A stretch of 64,000 bases of DNA from Verrucomicrobiota bacterium (GTDB lineage: Bacteria > Verrucomicrobiota > Verrucomicrobiia > Limisphaerales > UBA9464): NCBI GenBank assembly GCA_016871805.1, contig VHCG01000016.1:1-64000 (forward strand), written 5' to 3'. The notes under the pieces were generated by a model, which saw only the letters and a program-made list of their open reading frames with translations, searched no databases and was not told where the DNA came from. Positions 1 to 8,238 of this stretch are shown one piece after another. The first letter of the stretch is position 1. Each line of letters opens with the position of its first letter. The translations under genes were made by a program, and so were the position numbers.

Positions 1-54
1 CACAAGCGGTGTTGCTCTGTCACAAACTCCGCCCGGCCTGCCCTCGCAGTCCAC

Positions 55-131
55 GCACCGGTAGCTCAATTGGATAGAGCTTCTGACTTCGGATCAGAAG
101 GTTGCAGGTTCAAGTCCTGCCCGGTGCACCA
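55..131 (+). tRNA. tRNA-Arg (anticodon TCG)
   Basis: A complete cloverleaf can be folded. The acceptor stem GCACCGG pairs with CCGGTGC, the D-stem is GCTC/GAGC, and the anticodon stem TCTGA/TCAGA encloses the loop CTTCGGA. The T-arm is GCAGG-TTCAAGT-CCTGC. The 3' CCA is encoded. The loop places TCG at the anticodon, which reads CGA (Arg). It directly precedes an accessory region, so it could be an integration site, but I found no second copy of its 3' end in the window. Confidence 0.95.
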
Positions 132-652
132 ACTTAACCATTCTCAGGCAATAGGTTAGGGGGCTGAATAGAAACCCAGTTAAGTCCACCACCGATCCAT
201 GGGCCATTTCTGGGCCATTTCTTAGGATCTCTTGCGGGCGACCACGGTTCCCATCCGACGAACGAAGTGGCACTGGAAAGTTCCCGGCTCAAAGAGGCGC
301 GCCTGCCTTGAAGCAAAAAAACAGGGGGGAGGCGGGATTCACCGAGCGGGGCTTCAGGTTAGAGGACACCTCCTTTCTTGACTCTCTGAAGATTCCCTCG
401 CAGCAACGAACGGGAAAGGATGCTATTCGATTTTTAAGTAGCGGGTGAGGCCTATGACACATGCCGGAGTTGCCGCTGTCGCCACCCCATGATTTGCTTT
501 TCTCGTCCGAACGAGACGCATCAAGAGCGTCGTCGGGGAGAAATCCCGACGACCAGCGACCTGCCCTGAGTCAGTGGGCAAGGTGCTTTGGAAACCGGCG
601 ACGGTTTCCGATGTGCGGGCGAAAGCCTGAACCAATAATTCGACTCCTGTGT
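132..652. other. intergenic region, no gene supported
   Basis: About 520 bases between the tRNA-Arg and a hairpin. The only structure noticed is a short direct repeat of GGGCCATTTCT near 207-228. Open frames on both strands here are short and have no recognisable domain or good ribosome-binding site. Confidence 0.4.
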
Positions 653-694
653 GAAGGCCGTCGTCTCATAAGCCAAACGACGGCCTTCGTCTTT
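653..694 (+). terminator. perfect 12-bp hairpin, terminator-like
   Basis: GAAGGCCGTCGT (653-664) is an exact inverted repeat of ACGACGGCCTTC (677-688) with a 12-base loop, followed by GTCTTTC. It lies about 40 bases upstream of the first small gene of the accessory cluster. The T-run is short, so it could be a weak terminator or a structured leader or recombination element. Confidence 0.5.
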
Positions 695-733
695 CAACAA
701 CCCTCTGGGTGCGTGGCGATCGACAGCAATGCC

Positions 734-937
734 ATGCACGCTTCACTGAGGATCATACCGTCGAGCAGAAACCATCATCTCTGGAACAACAACGGCATCT
801 GGTGGTGCCACTTTACGCTCCACCATCACGACCACACCAAGCAGCGGATCCGCCGATCGACCGGCACCCGGTTGCTCGAGGAGGCCCGCCAAATCCGAGA
901 CTTCCTGCTCAACGTCTTGCCTACCACCTCCGCCTGA
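734..937 (+). CDS. small integrase-arm-like DNA-binding protein (67 aa)
   Basis: The start is taken at ATG 734, because the longer frame upstream has no coding character. After about 15 residues the protein reads NHHLWNNNGIWWCHFTLHH, followed by a basic stretch (KQRIRRSTGT) and a helix (LLEEARQIRDFLL). This resembles the stand-alone arm-type N-terminal DNA-binding domain of tyrosine recombinases, but no catalytic domain follows. The stop is 12 bases before the next gene, so the two are probably co-transcribed. The role is unknown. It could be a recombination accessory factor, a regulator, or a truncated integrase. The resemblance is judged by eye. Confidence 0.5.
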   Translation: MHASLRIIPSSRNHHLWNNNGIWWCHFTLHHHDHTKQRIRRSTGTRLLEEARQIRDFLLNVLPTTSA

Positions 938-949
938 AAGGACTCGAAG

Positions 950-1606
950 ATGAAAACGTTTAACGGAATCAACTATGCGTTCCGCCCTGAGAGCTACTGG
1001 AACGACACCACGGTCCAGCAGGCTATCCTCCGTGGAATCAAGGGCACCAAACGACGTCAACTGATCGCAAACGCTCTCTCCGAAGGGACGCTTGAGAAAC
1101 TGGGCGATGAGCTTCAATCAGCGGAAGTGAGTGATGAGGTCCGCGATCAACTTGGTCGAATCCATCCGAGCCTCATGGGGGGTGAGTATCTGCCGAGCTA
1201 CCAACGTCAGGAAACGGAAATTGTCCGCATCGAGCTGGAGTCGACCACCTCGGACGTGATCAGCATCCGGGGGCGATGTTGGAAGCGACGCATCCGCTAT
1301 AGGGTCGTCGACGAATACCAGGAGACCTTTGAGGTCAAGCCGGCCACCAGCCAACGTCCCTTCACCCTCGGGCAATTGATCCGGTTCATCGACCGCGTCT
1401 CGCACCAGGACCTCTGGGGCCCATTCTCGCTGGCCTACAACGAACTCAACGCCGATGGAGGCACGGAGCGCCGCCGGCTGCGGCATTTCACCCGCATCAG
1501 CTCAGACATCTATCCGCAGCTTCACGACCACTTCGAGCACGTCTTCACGGAATGGGTGCGAGAGGCAGACGCCGATGCAGATCTGGAGGAGGCTCATGAA
1601 GACTGA
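950..1606 (+). CDS. conserved hypothetical protein, 218 aa
   Basis: The ATG is preceded by AAAGGA at a good spacing. The 218-residue protein has no signal peptide or membrane segment. Its most distinctive part is a central block, QETEIVRIELESTTSDVISI, followed by a basic CWKRRIRYRVV segment and a C-terminal FTRISSDIYPQLHDHFEHVF block with an acidic tail. I recall similar sequences as multi-copy unknowns in planctomycete and verrucomicrobial genomes, but no function. A decayed second copy lies at 5364-5822, so this is a duplicated, possibly mobile family. Its 3' end overlaps the next gene by 11 bases, which suggests translational coupling. Confidence 0.7.
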   Translation: MKTFNGINYAFRPESYWNDTTVQQAILRGIKGTKRRQLIANALSEGTLEKLGDELQSAEVSDEVRDQLGRIHPSLMGGEYLPSYQRQETEIVRIELESTTSDVISIRGRCWKRRIRYRVVDEYQETFEVKPATSQRPFTLGQLIRFIDRVSHQDLWGPFSLAYNELNADGGTERRRLRHFTRISSDIYPQLHDHFEHVFTEWVREADADADLEEAHED

Positions 1607-1814
1607 TTCGCCCACCAACACACCCACCAACCCCAACTTGTTCGCCGAACTCTGGGCGGTGGAATCTGCCAAGTTCAAAGACTCGATGGCAAAATCGGGA
1701 ATCATCGTGACTCCTATCCGGCAATCCAGACGCCAGGCCACGCCTTGGTCGACAACCCTATTGTTCGTGTCAACGCGGAAGACGTTTTCCTCATCCCAGA
1801 CTCCTGTCGCCTGA
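1596..1814 (+). CDS. short hypothetical protein, probably frameshifted
   Basis: The ATG at 1596 sits inside the end of the preceding gene and has a strong AGGAGG upstream. The first ~35 residues (MKTDSPTNTPTNPNLFAELW onward) look coding. From about 1695 the frame becomes serine/arginine-rich and implausible. The +2 frame of the same DNA then reads a protein-like stretch (DSYPAIQTPGHALVDNPIVR onward, to about 1860). A single frameshift near 1700 would join the two. I therefore regard this as a broken or sequencing-error gene of about 90 residues. 1815-2121 holds nothing else I can support. Confidence 0.45.
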   Translation: MKTDSPTNTPTNPNLFAELWAVESAKFKDSMAKSGIIVTPIRQSRRQATPWSTTLLFVSTRKTFSSSQTPVA

Positions 1815-2121
1815 CGAACAAGCCCTTCCAGAAACCTGCATGGCTAACGAGCTACGCGAAACTGGCTCTCCGGATGAACTGGGGCGTCTCGGAAAGCACT
1901 CTCGGCGAGAATCGGAATCTGGCGAGCTGCTCCCATCGAACTGGTGGAGCCCTGGACCCGTGGAGCCACAGCTGTTGGCCGAACTGTTCCGGCCACGGGG
2001 ACCTCGACCAGAGCGACGACGATGAACCTGCCATCGTTATACAGGCAGCTGCCGAGGGTCGATTTGCGTGCGCCTTGTAGGGCTTGAGGCGAAGCGGTCG
2101 GTTGGTTCACGTTGGGCCTCG

Positions 2122-3099
2122 ATGCGGTTCTGGTGGGTCAACCACAGGCAGACCTTCGCCGAGGAGGTTGGTGGCCATTACATCTGGTGCCCAAAGCACA
2201 AGAAGGATGGAGCACGGAACCATTTCTACGAAACCCTCAGAGAGGTCCAGCGAGGCGACCTCGTCTTCTCATTCGCCGACGCCCATCTCCAAGCAGTCGG
2301 CGTTGCGAAACTGCCGTGCTACTCGTGCCCGCGGCCGGATGAATTCGGGAAAGTGGGCGAGGCTTGGGATCAACGAGGGTGGCGGGTGGACGTCCAGTTC
2401 CAGAGATTCCAGCGACCACTCCGCGTGGCTGCGGTGGCCGACCAGATCGCGTCCCTGCTCCCGACCAAGTACTCACCGATTCAGCGCGACGGCCGAGGGA
2501 ATCAAGGGGCCTACCTCGCGGAGGTTTCACGCGAACTGGCCCGTCGCCTCCTAGAACTCGCCGAATCGGTATTACTGCCCCTGATCGATGCCTCGGCACT
2601 TCGAGACAGTGACCCGGAGACCTTGGCTGACCCAGTGGTGTTGCTGGAATGGGAGGACTCCCTGCAGCAGCGCATCGCGGAGAGCGGGTTGATACCTGAG
2701 ACGACCCGAAGGGCCTTGATCCAAGCCCGACGCGGTCAGGGTCGCTTCAAGGAGAATGTCTATCGGATCGAGCGTCGGTGCAGGGTCACTGGGGTTTTCA
2801 ATCCAACCCACCTGATCGCCAGCCACATCAAGCCGTGGCGCGAATCGAGCGACGAGGAGCGACTTACCGGGAGCAACGGTCTCCTCTTGACCCCTTCGAT
2901 GGATCACTTGTTTGACCGCGGTTTCATTACCTTCGCTGACGGTGGCGAGGTCTTGGTCTCACCGGTCGCGGACAGAGAATCCCTCGACCGGATGGGGATA
3001 CCGTCCGGACGTCACCTCCAAGTCGGTTCCTTCAACACCGACCAACGCCACTTCCTCCAGTATCACCGAGAAGAAATTTTCCTGAAGTCGGCGTTTTAG
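2122..3099 (+). CDS. EVE-like domain/HNH endonuclease, candidate modification-dependent (type IV-like) restriction enzyme
   Basis: The N-terminal ~150 residues start FWWVNHRQTF and run through GHYIWCPK, RNHFYETL and GDLVFSFADAHLQAVG. This is the pattern of EVE/PUA-like domains that bind modified bases. The C-terminal ~100 residues carry an HNH_2-type nuclease: CRVTG, HLIASHIKPW, GLLLTPSMDHLFDRG. Such fusions are known from modification-dependent restriction. ATG 2122 is chosen because the conserved domain begins immediately there; an ATG at 2068 would add 18 unconvincing residues. It has no methyltransferase partner here, which fits a type IV-like enzyme. The gene follows the small cluster in the same direction. 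Confidence 0.75.
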   Translation: MRFWWVNHRQTFAEEVGGHYIWCPKHKKDGARNHFYETLREVQRGDLVFSFADAHLQAVGVAKLPCYSCPRPDEFGKVGEAWDQRGWRVDVQFQRFQRPLRVAAVADQIASLLPTKYSPIQRDGRGNQGAYLAEVSRELARRLLELAESVLLPLIDASALRDSDPETLADPVVLLEWEDSLQQRIAESGLIPETTRRALIQARRGQGRFKENVYRIERRCRVTGVFNPTHLIASHIKPWRESSDEERLTGSNGLLLTPSMDHLFDRGFITFADGGEVLVSPVADRESLDRMGIPSGRHLQVGSFNTDQRHFLQYHREEIFLKSAF

Positions 3100-3136
3100 C
3101 TCGGGGTATTCCTCTGAAACGACCGAGTCGATCTCA

Positions 3137-3268
3137 CCGTCGCGTGGTCGCTGAACCAGTGGTCCTGCCGGACGAATCCCGGAACGTGGTCCGCTCCGAA
3201 CTACCAGAGGTGTGGGCGGTCGCCGAGCCGGTGCTACGCCCTTTGCCGTCGGTGAACGTGGTTCGCTC
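3137..3268 (-). repeat. two tandem 24-residue-type coding repeats, probable gene remnant
   Basis: On the minus strand one frame contains two copies of a motif: ERTTFTDGKGRSTGSAT at 3268-3218 and ERTTFRDSSGRTTGSAT at 3196-3146, spaced by 72 bases. The wider open frame (3370-3134) has no credible start or upstream domain. The motif resembles degenerate xTTFRDxxGRxxGxA tandem repeats of bacterial repeat proteins. I read it as a remnant of a repeat-protein gene rather than a working gene. The rest of 3100-3499 holds nothing I can support. Confidence 0.4.
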
Positions 3269-3486
3269 GCCGTTTGCGCCTGTGGGCCGTGGCCGTGGCG
3301 GCCAAGACAAAGCACGCGGTAAGGAGCGTGGCTCCGGAAAAAAATGCCCTCCCTCTTTACGCCGGGACATACTTGCGACAATCGGAATTCAGTCGGAGCG
3401 CAATCGGAATCAGCGGGGCTGAAGCGGAGCTGTCCCATGCCGCTTTCCTTTCATGGTTTGGTCCCTTTCTTGGTCGCCCAAACTTT

Positions 3487-3523
3487 CACCCCCTCTGGAT
3501 CAGTTTTGCGAGGTCATGTCAGG
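3487..3523 (+). repeat. imperfect direct repeat, copy 1
   Basis: The core CTGGATCAGTTTTGCGAGG and its flanks match 5341-5377 at about 30 of 37 positions. It overlaps the last codons of the beta-helix gene, and the two copies bracket that gene almost exactly. Confidence 0.4.
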
Positions 3524-5071
3524 CTGCTCGGGAGCACCAAACGCGGAAAGAAAACGGTGAGAAAATCGCGGCCATGACGGCCGCCGTCGAAGCGATTTGA
3601 AATCGGGAGGCTGAGGAAGCCGGAGTTCTGGATCCGCGAAGAGCTCACCCACAGCAACAAATCGGTGATCGGGCCCAGTGGCGTTGTGCCAGGCATTCAG
3701 GGCGGGAATGGTCCATTGAAAATCGACCAGAAACACGGGCTTCCCATCGGCCCTCCAATAGCGGTTGTCCTCGAAGCGAACCCGATGCTCGAAACCGGAG
3801 ATGGAGACCAAGGTTCCGTGTTTGGGAACCACGACCAGATTGCTTCGGATGAGGGCCTGAATGGAGCGCCCCATGACACGCACCGCCGCAACGGATTCGA
3901 CCGGTGCGATAACGGTGTTTCGTTCCACGATCAAACCGGTGATCTGGCATCCGTCTTCCGAGCCCAACTGGATTCCCGCATAGCCGGAGCTTCTGGCACC
4001 ATCGTTCCACGAGATATTCTCCCGAACTTGGCAATCACGGTCGGCGTAGGCGGCTCCTGAATAGGTATATACCAAAAATCCCGGACCGTGGTTGTGGTGG
4101 GAAAAGTTCCGGATCAAAGAACTCTCCTCGCATCCCCCGTCCAAATCGAACCCGCCGCCATCCCGGAGGCAGGAATGGTTCCCGTAGGATTCACAACCCT
4201 CGATCGTCACCCGACGGCAGGCATGAGCCCAGATACCCACCGGACCACCACGCTCGTTGCGACACGCATCCCCGTTGCCCGCCGCAACACAGCCTCGAAT
4301 CAGGGCGGTATCAACTCCATCGATGAAAATGCCACTGCCCGAATGATGTTTCCGTTCATCAGGATCGCCGGGGTTTCGCACGGCGACGCAATCCTCGATC
4401 CGAACCCCCGCGTGGGGCCGCGAACTCCTCCCGGCGGGATTGCCTCCGTACACCATGATTCCGGCATAGCGATTACTAGACGTCAGGCACCGTTCGATCA
4501 CGACGCCTTCAAAACCCATCGAGCGCTGGCTGGCATCCACCATGATTCCATGCCATCCGAAGCCCGTGATCGAACAGTCCTGAATCACCACACCGGCCAC
4601 TCGCTCCGGGGTCTCTTGGTTCCGATCACAGCGGATGCCGTCTCCCAAATTGCCGGCCGAGGCAATGATCTTCAGTTGTGAAACCGTGATCCAAGAAGTC
4701 TCTCGGATGAGGAGGCCAGATTCCTTGCCGGGGCGAAGGGTCGCTTGCCCGCGTCCATAGCAAGTGATTCGCACCGGTGACTGCCGCGTTCCGCCACCGG
4801 CATGTTCGATACGAAGCCCCCCTTCAAAGATGGCCCCACCTTCGAGAAACAGCCCATCCCCGGGCGCGAGACGATGATCCGCGATGTGCCGATTGACCCG
4901 CTGCAAGGTTTTCCAAGGTTCTTTCGGCGACATCCCTGAATGGGAGTCCTTTCCGCTGGGTGAAACGTAGAAATCGGCCGCGTTTAGGCAGCATCCCACG
5001 CCCACCAGCCCGAACGCCCATTGTGACCACTGCCTGGAAATCCTGAACAACATGGATCCACTCAAGGGCAT
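3500..5071 (-). CDS. secreted right-handed parallel beta-helix protein
   Basis: About 523 residues. An N-terminal hydrophobic segment (WAFGLVGVGCCLNA) ends just before ADFYVSPSGKDSHSG, the usual opening of secreted beta-helix proteins (PWKTLQRVNRHI and PGDGLFLEGG follow). The body has many short imperfect turns such as GVVIQDCSITGFGWHGIMV and GVRIEDCVAVRN, typical of pectate-lyase or PbH1-type coils. Export is expected. A polysaccharide substrate is likely, but no catalytic residues can be named. ATG 5071 is chosen; 5053 would also keep the signal peptide. It stands alone between accessory remnants and is bracketed by an imperfect direct repeat. Confidence 0.8.
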   Translation of the reverse strand: MPLSGSMLFRISRQWSQWAFGLVGVGCCLNAADFYVSPSGKDSHSGMSPKEPWKTLQRVNRHIADHRLAPGDGLFLEGGAIFEGGLRIEHAGGGTRQSPVRITCYGRGQATLRPGKESGLLIRETSWITVSQLKIIASAGNLGDGIRCDRNQETPERVAGVVIQDCSITGFGWHGIMVDASQRSMGFEGVVIERCLTSSNRYAGIMVYGGNPAGRSSRPHAGVRIEDCVAVRNPGDPDERKHHSGSGIFIDGVDTALIRGCVAAGNGDACRNERGGPVGIWAHACRRVTIEGCESYGNHSCLRDGGGFDLDGGCEESSLIRNFSHHNHGPGFLVYTYSGAAYADRDCQVRENISWNDGARSSGYAGIQLGSEDGCQITGLIVERNTVIAPVESVAAVRVMGRSIQALIRSNLVVVPKHGTLVSISGFEHRVRFEDNRYWRADGKPVFLVDFQWTIPALNAWHNATGPDHRFVAVGELFADPELRLPQPPDFKSLRRRPSWPRFSHRFLSAFGAPEQPDMTSQN

Positions 5072-5340
5072 CGTGAATGACCGCCGAGTTGAATGCTTAA
5101 GAAACGCCGACATCCCCAACCCCAGTCAAGCCTGGCGCCGCTACCCGCGAACCGCGCCTCGGCCCAAAACCGGTCGAGCCTCGGTGAAAGGCCCGATTTC
5201 CCAGAACCTCGCGGAGGCCGCTGCCGGGCGAAAAGGGGTCACCGGTAAAGCAAATGAGGCCGATACCCTTTTCCCTAAAGCGAGGTCGCGTCAGACCTTC
5301 CGCAGTCAAGTAACGACCATCAACTAGCGCCTGAAACTCC

Positions 5341-5377
5341 CATCTCCTCTGGAACAGTTTTTTGAGGTCCGGTCAGG
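5341..5377 (+). repeat. imperfect direct repeat, copy 2
   Basis: The core CTGGAACAGTTTTTTGAGG matches 3487-3523. Its right part runs into the pseudogene at 5364. The preceding ~270 bases (5072-5340) hold no gene I can support. Confidence 0.4.
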
Positions 5378-5822
5378 TCGAATCCACCCCTTGTTCATCG
5401 GAGATAAGAACCTCACCAGCTGAGAACCAGAGGCAGGCCGAGGTCGCCCGCATCGAACCGGAATCCACCCCATTGGACGCCATCACCAGTCGTACCCGGT
5501 GAAACGCGGCCCTGATTCACGACCAAGTCGTCGACGAGCACTCAACCGAGTTGCGCTGCAATCCAAACAGCAGCGACCGCCCGTTGAGCCTTGGTGAGTT
5601 CATAGAGTTGATCGATGCGATCTCCGAAAAGGACCTCCAAGTCCGTGCTCGCAGGCCTTTTATGAACACAACGCTTATGGAAACACGCAGCGCCGCCAGC
5701 TGCGCCCGTTCACCCGGATTGACTCAGACTTCTACCTGCACGAGCCGGAGCATTTCGATAACGTCTTCGCAGAATGGGCGGCCGGGAGAGAGTCTGAGGC
5801 TGGAGGTGACGACGATGGGTAG
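5364..5822 (+). pseudogene. decayed paralogue of the 218-aa protein at 950-1606
   Basis: Successive frames read RIHPLFIGDKNLTS, then NQRQAEVARIEPESTPLDAI, then an in-frame TGA at 5500-5502, then DRPLSLGEFIELIDAISEKD, and after another frame change RRQLRPFTRIDSDFY and HFDNVFAEWAAG. Each matches, in order, a block of the intact protein at 950-1606 (RIHPSLMGGEYLPSYQ, QRQETEIVRIELESTTSDVI, QRPFTLGQLIRFID, RRRLRHFTRISSDIY, HFEHVFTEWV). At least two frameshifts and one stop make it non-functional. An ATG at 5815 overlaps the final TAG, echoing the overlap of the intact locus, but it opens only a 20-codon frame. Confidence 0.85.
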
Positions 5823-6099
5823 AAAGGCACAAAACGGTTCGAGGGCGCGTCCAGCTGCCGCTCAAGTCTGCCCCTGAATGGGCAACCGCACCCACAACCC
5901 AAAGACCTGCCAGGCTACCGATGAGTTCTTCCCCCAACACAACCAACGCCATTTTAGGACCTCCGGAGAAACGTTGGCTGGTGTGGCATCCAACGCCGCC
6001 ATCATCGTTTGTGGGAGGTTTGCCGCTAACGAAAATCACAGGGCGAGATCTTGAAAATCGTCGCGGGTTTTCCGAAATTTGAGGGGGAGATGGGGTTGT

Positions 6100-7185
6100 A
6101 TGACATCGGCGCAGACTATGCTCGCTCGCCAGCGCCTTAGGCTGGGCATTGTGAATGTCGGTTTTTGGGTGACGGCCTCGATCGTTGGTCTGGCGTGGAT
6201 CAGGACCGGCCGCCACCCGTCCGAGGAGATCGACGCCGCGCTGCTTGTCGCCGCTGCCGTTGCAATCCAGGCGGTCTTTGACGTCATTGGCGGGTTTCTG
6301 CTCCTCCCGGGCGGACAGCCCAGGCTGAGGGTTTTCCTCCGGAAGTGGGCCCGTGGTGTCACGGTCCATGGTGCCATGTGGATGACCCTCGGATACGTCG
6401 CGGCTCTGAGCCTGCGGTGGTCAGGCGGCTTCTGCTCCGGGATGGCCGCCTCTATCATCGTCCTCGCGCTGGGGAGGCAGTTCCTCCACGGCGCAATCCA
6501 TGGATTCCGATTCAGGCGATGGATTCCCGAAACGGGTGAGGGCGTACTCGTCACCCAGGTGGACGATCCCTCTTTCACCGGAGGGCATGTCGGGTTCGGA
6601 TCCGATGCGACCATCCTGCTCCCTGAGACCTGGTGCCATTCCCTTCCCATTGACGAACTCCGGGTCGAATTGTCGCGGCGGCGGTGGGCGGCGGAGAAGG
6701 GACTTCCCCTGCGCACCCTGCTTTTTGTCCTCTTGTGGAACCTGACTGGTTGCTGCATCGGGAATTGGGCATTCGATTTCGGATCGTTCCCCACGGGCAA
6801 GGCCCTGATAGGGCAGGCGTGCTGGATGACTCTCTGGAGTTTCCTAGGTCTGCTCGTCTTGCCGGGACTGAGTCGATTCACGGTCTTCGCCGCCGACCAA
6901 GCAGCCATCGCAAACGGACTCGATCCGTCTCAGTGGATCCGAAGGTTTCCCACATGGGTTGGCGAGGATGGAAGCCAATCTTGGTGGGTCGAGACGATCT
7001 TCTACCCGATTCCGTCGGCAGACCGGCGGATTGAATCGCTTGAATTCCTTGTTCGGGGCCCGATCCTCGGGAACTTGGCCAGGTCCCAACTTTTCTACTC
7101 GTTGGCCGGACTGACCCTGCTGGGCCGTGCGGTCCACTGCAACGTGGGTCGCCCCGCCCTTTGGGTATTCCCGCCCACCGCCTGA
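6100..7185 (+). CDS. polytopic membrane protein resembling an M48/M56 peptidase without HExxH
   Basis: 361 residues. The start at ATG 6100 has GAGGGGGAG upstream. About six hydrophobic segments are visible (near residues 15-40, 50-70, 85-110, 115-135, 215-235 and 250-275). Between the fourth and fifth lies a soluble block with GFGSDATILLPETWCHSLPI followed by DELRVELSRRRWA. In M48-type proteases this position reads a beta-strand, a loop, then HELAHI. Here the histidines are absent and ELSRR stands in their place, so zinc catalysis is not expected. It may be a non-catalytic relative with a scaffold or sensor role. The family link is an inference from pattern. It stands alone. Confidence 0.6.
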   Translation: MTSAQTMLARQRLRLGIVNVGFWVTASIVGLAWIRTGRHPSEEIDAALLVAAAVAIQAVFDVIGGFLLLPGGQPRLRVFLRKWARGVTVHGAMWMTLGYVAALSLRWSGGFCSGMAASIIVLALGRQFLHGAIHGFRFRRWIPETGEGVLVTQVDDPSFTGGHVGFGSDATILLPETWCHSLPIDELRVELSRRRWAAEKGLPLRTLLFVLLWNLTGCCIGNWAFDFGSFPTGKALIGQACWMTLWSFLGLLVLPGLSRFTVFAADQAAIANGLDPSQWIRRFPTWVGEDGSQSWWVETIFYPIPSADRRIESLEFLVRGPILGNLARSQLFYSLAGLTLLGRAVHCNVGRPALWVFPPTA

Positions 7186-7993
7186 CATCAATCAATCTCA
7201 ACAATCGGTATGATTCCCTGGGGGGGCCCCTGGTTGGACCAAAAGCCGGTTTGGGGTGGGTGAACAGCTTTGGCATGGGTCTGACCACCAGCCTTTCAGC
7301 AATCCCACGACACGCTCACCCGTTTCAGTAAGGCTGACGAGCGCCCAGTGGGGAATCTCCCGTGCCCCCGAGCTGAATGCACTGTTCGACGACCTGAACC
7401 CTGCGTTCGATAACCTCTGGGACGCCGACGGGGACGGCGTCCTCGACAAGGACTGCGGCGGGCCCAGTCCGTTCGCCACAGCGCACCTCTGCCTGTAGGG
7501 GAGTGAACTCCGCAGTTTGGAGTGGGTCTCAGGCCCCTTAATGCAGGCGCCCCGCCCCCTCCGGGCGGGGCGCTTATGCCGTGGCAGTTGCCGGCCTCAC
7601 GATTGTCAGCAGCGAAGGAAGCCGTGCTCTGGTCCCTGGGTGCAGTCGCTGCCACCACGCAACCCCAGGCCCAAAGATGCGGGCCCCGTGCCGGATCGCT
7701 CCCTCCTGTAATCCCAATCCCGACCCAATGGACAGGGCCTCGCGGGATGGGCGCTTCGCGCCCTGTGCTGCAGGGCACTGCAGCACCCACCTTAGCTTTG
7801 ACCACCTCTGTGATACCCCTTGTGAAGACCTAACTCTGCAACGCCCGGCGGCTTGACCTCGAAACGGTCTTGGAGGCCTCATTTTCCTCCGTCGATAGCG
7901 GGTGGAACCAAAATGAAATGGTTTTTAACCTTGCACCCGAGGGCACCTTTTCTAATCTCCGCGCTCTTTAACGAGGAGAAACTGAGAGCTGTT
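7186..7993. other. intergenic region upstream of rpmI with one strong hairpin
   Basis: About 800 bases. A frame at 7256-7498 ends with a DADGDGVLD calcium-loop-like motif but has no credible start or domain. A perfect GC-rich hairpin lies at 7547-7573. infC, which usually precedes rpmI, is not here. No convincing promoter was seen. Confidence 0.4.
7547..7573. terminator. 11-bp GC hairpin, terminator-like
   Basis: GCGCCCCGCCC (7547-7557), loop CCTCC, then GGGCGGGGCGC (7563-7573), a perfect inverted repeat followed only by TTATG. It may end transcripts from the left or be a structured element in the long rpmI leader. Confidence 0.45.
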
Positions 7994-8203
7994 ATGCGTC
8001 GTCCGAAGGGGATCAAGACCAAGAAGTCCGTTGCCAAGCGCTTCAAGATCAGCGCCAAGGGCAAGGTATTCGCCCGCCATTCCGGTATGCGTCACTTGCT
8101 GTCCGGCAAGAGCGCCAAACGCCGTCGCCGTCTGGGCGAGGACAAGGAGCTTCATCCCTCCGACGTCTATAAGATCAAGGCCTGTCTCCCGTTCTCGCAC
8201 TGA
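7994..8203 (+). CDS. rpmI: 50S ribosomal protein L35
   Basis: 69 residues, very basic: MRRPKGIKTKKSVAKRFK at the start, then GKVFARHSGMRHLLSGKSAK with the tail KACLPFSH. This matches the L35 family, whose members are about 65 residues. The start is the ATG at 7994. A frame extending upstream would add residues foreign to L35. An AGGAGA lies upstream at longer than usual spacing. It is followed 35 bases later by rplT, the usual pair, but infC is missing in front. Confidence 0.95.
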   Translation: MRRPKGIKTKKSVAKRFKISAKGKVFARHSGMRHLLSGKSAKRRRRLGEDKELHPSDVYKIKACLPFSH

Positions 8204-8238
8204 TCCGTGCTCCGCGAACCTCCCACTGATTTCCGACC

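Noticed and set aside
55..131. tRNA-Arg as an integration site of a genomic island
   Set aside because: I found no direct repeat of the tRNA 3' end and no integrase catalytic domain downstream, so island boundaries cannot be drawn.
734..937. The 67-aa protein as a full tyrosine recombinase
   Set aside because: Only an arm-like region is present; no R-H-R-Y catalytic domain follows in any frame before the next gene.
7256..7498. Frame ending with DADGDGVLD, like a calcium-binding or dockerin loop
   Set aside because: A single short motif, no signal peptide, no credible start and no second copy of the loop.
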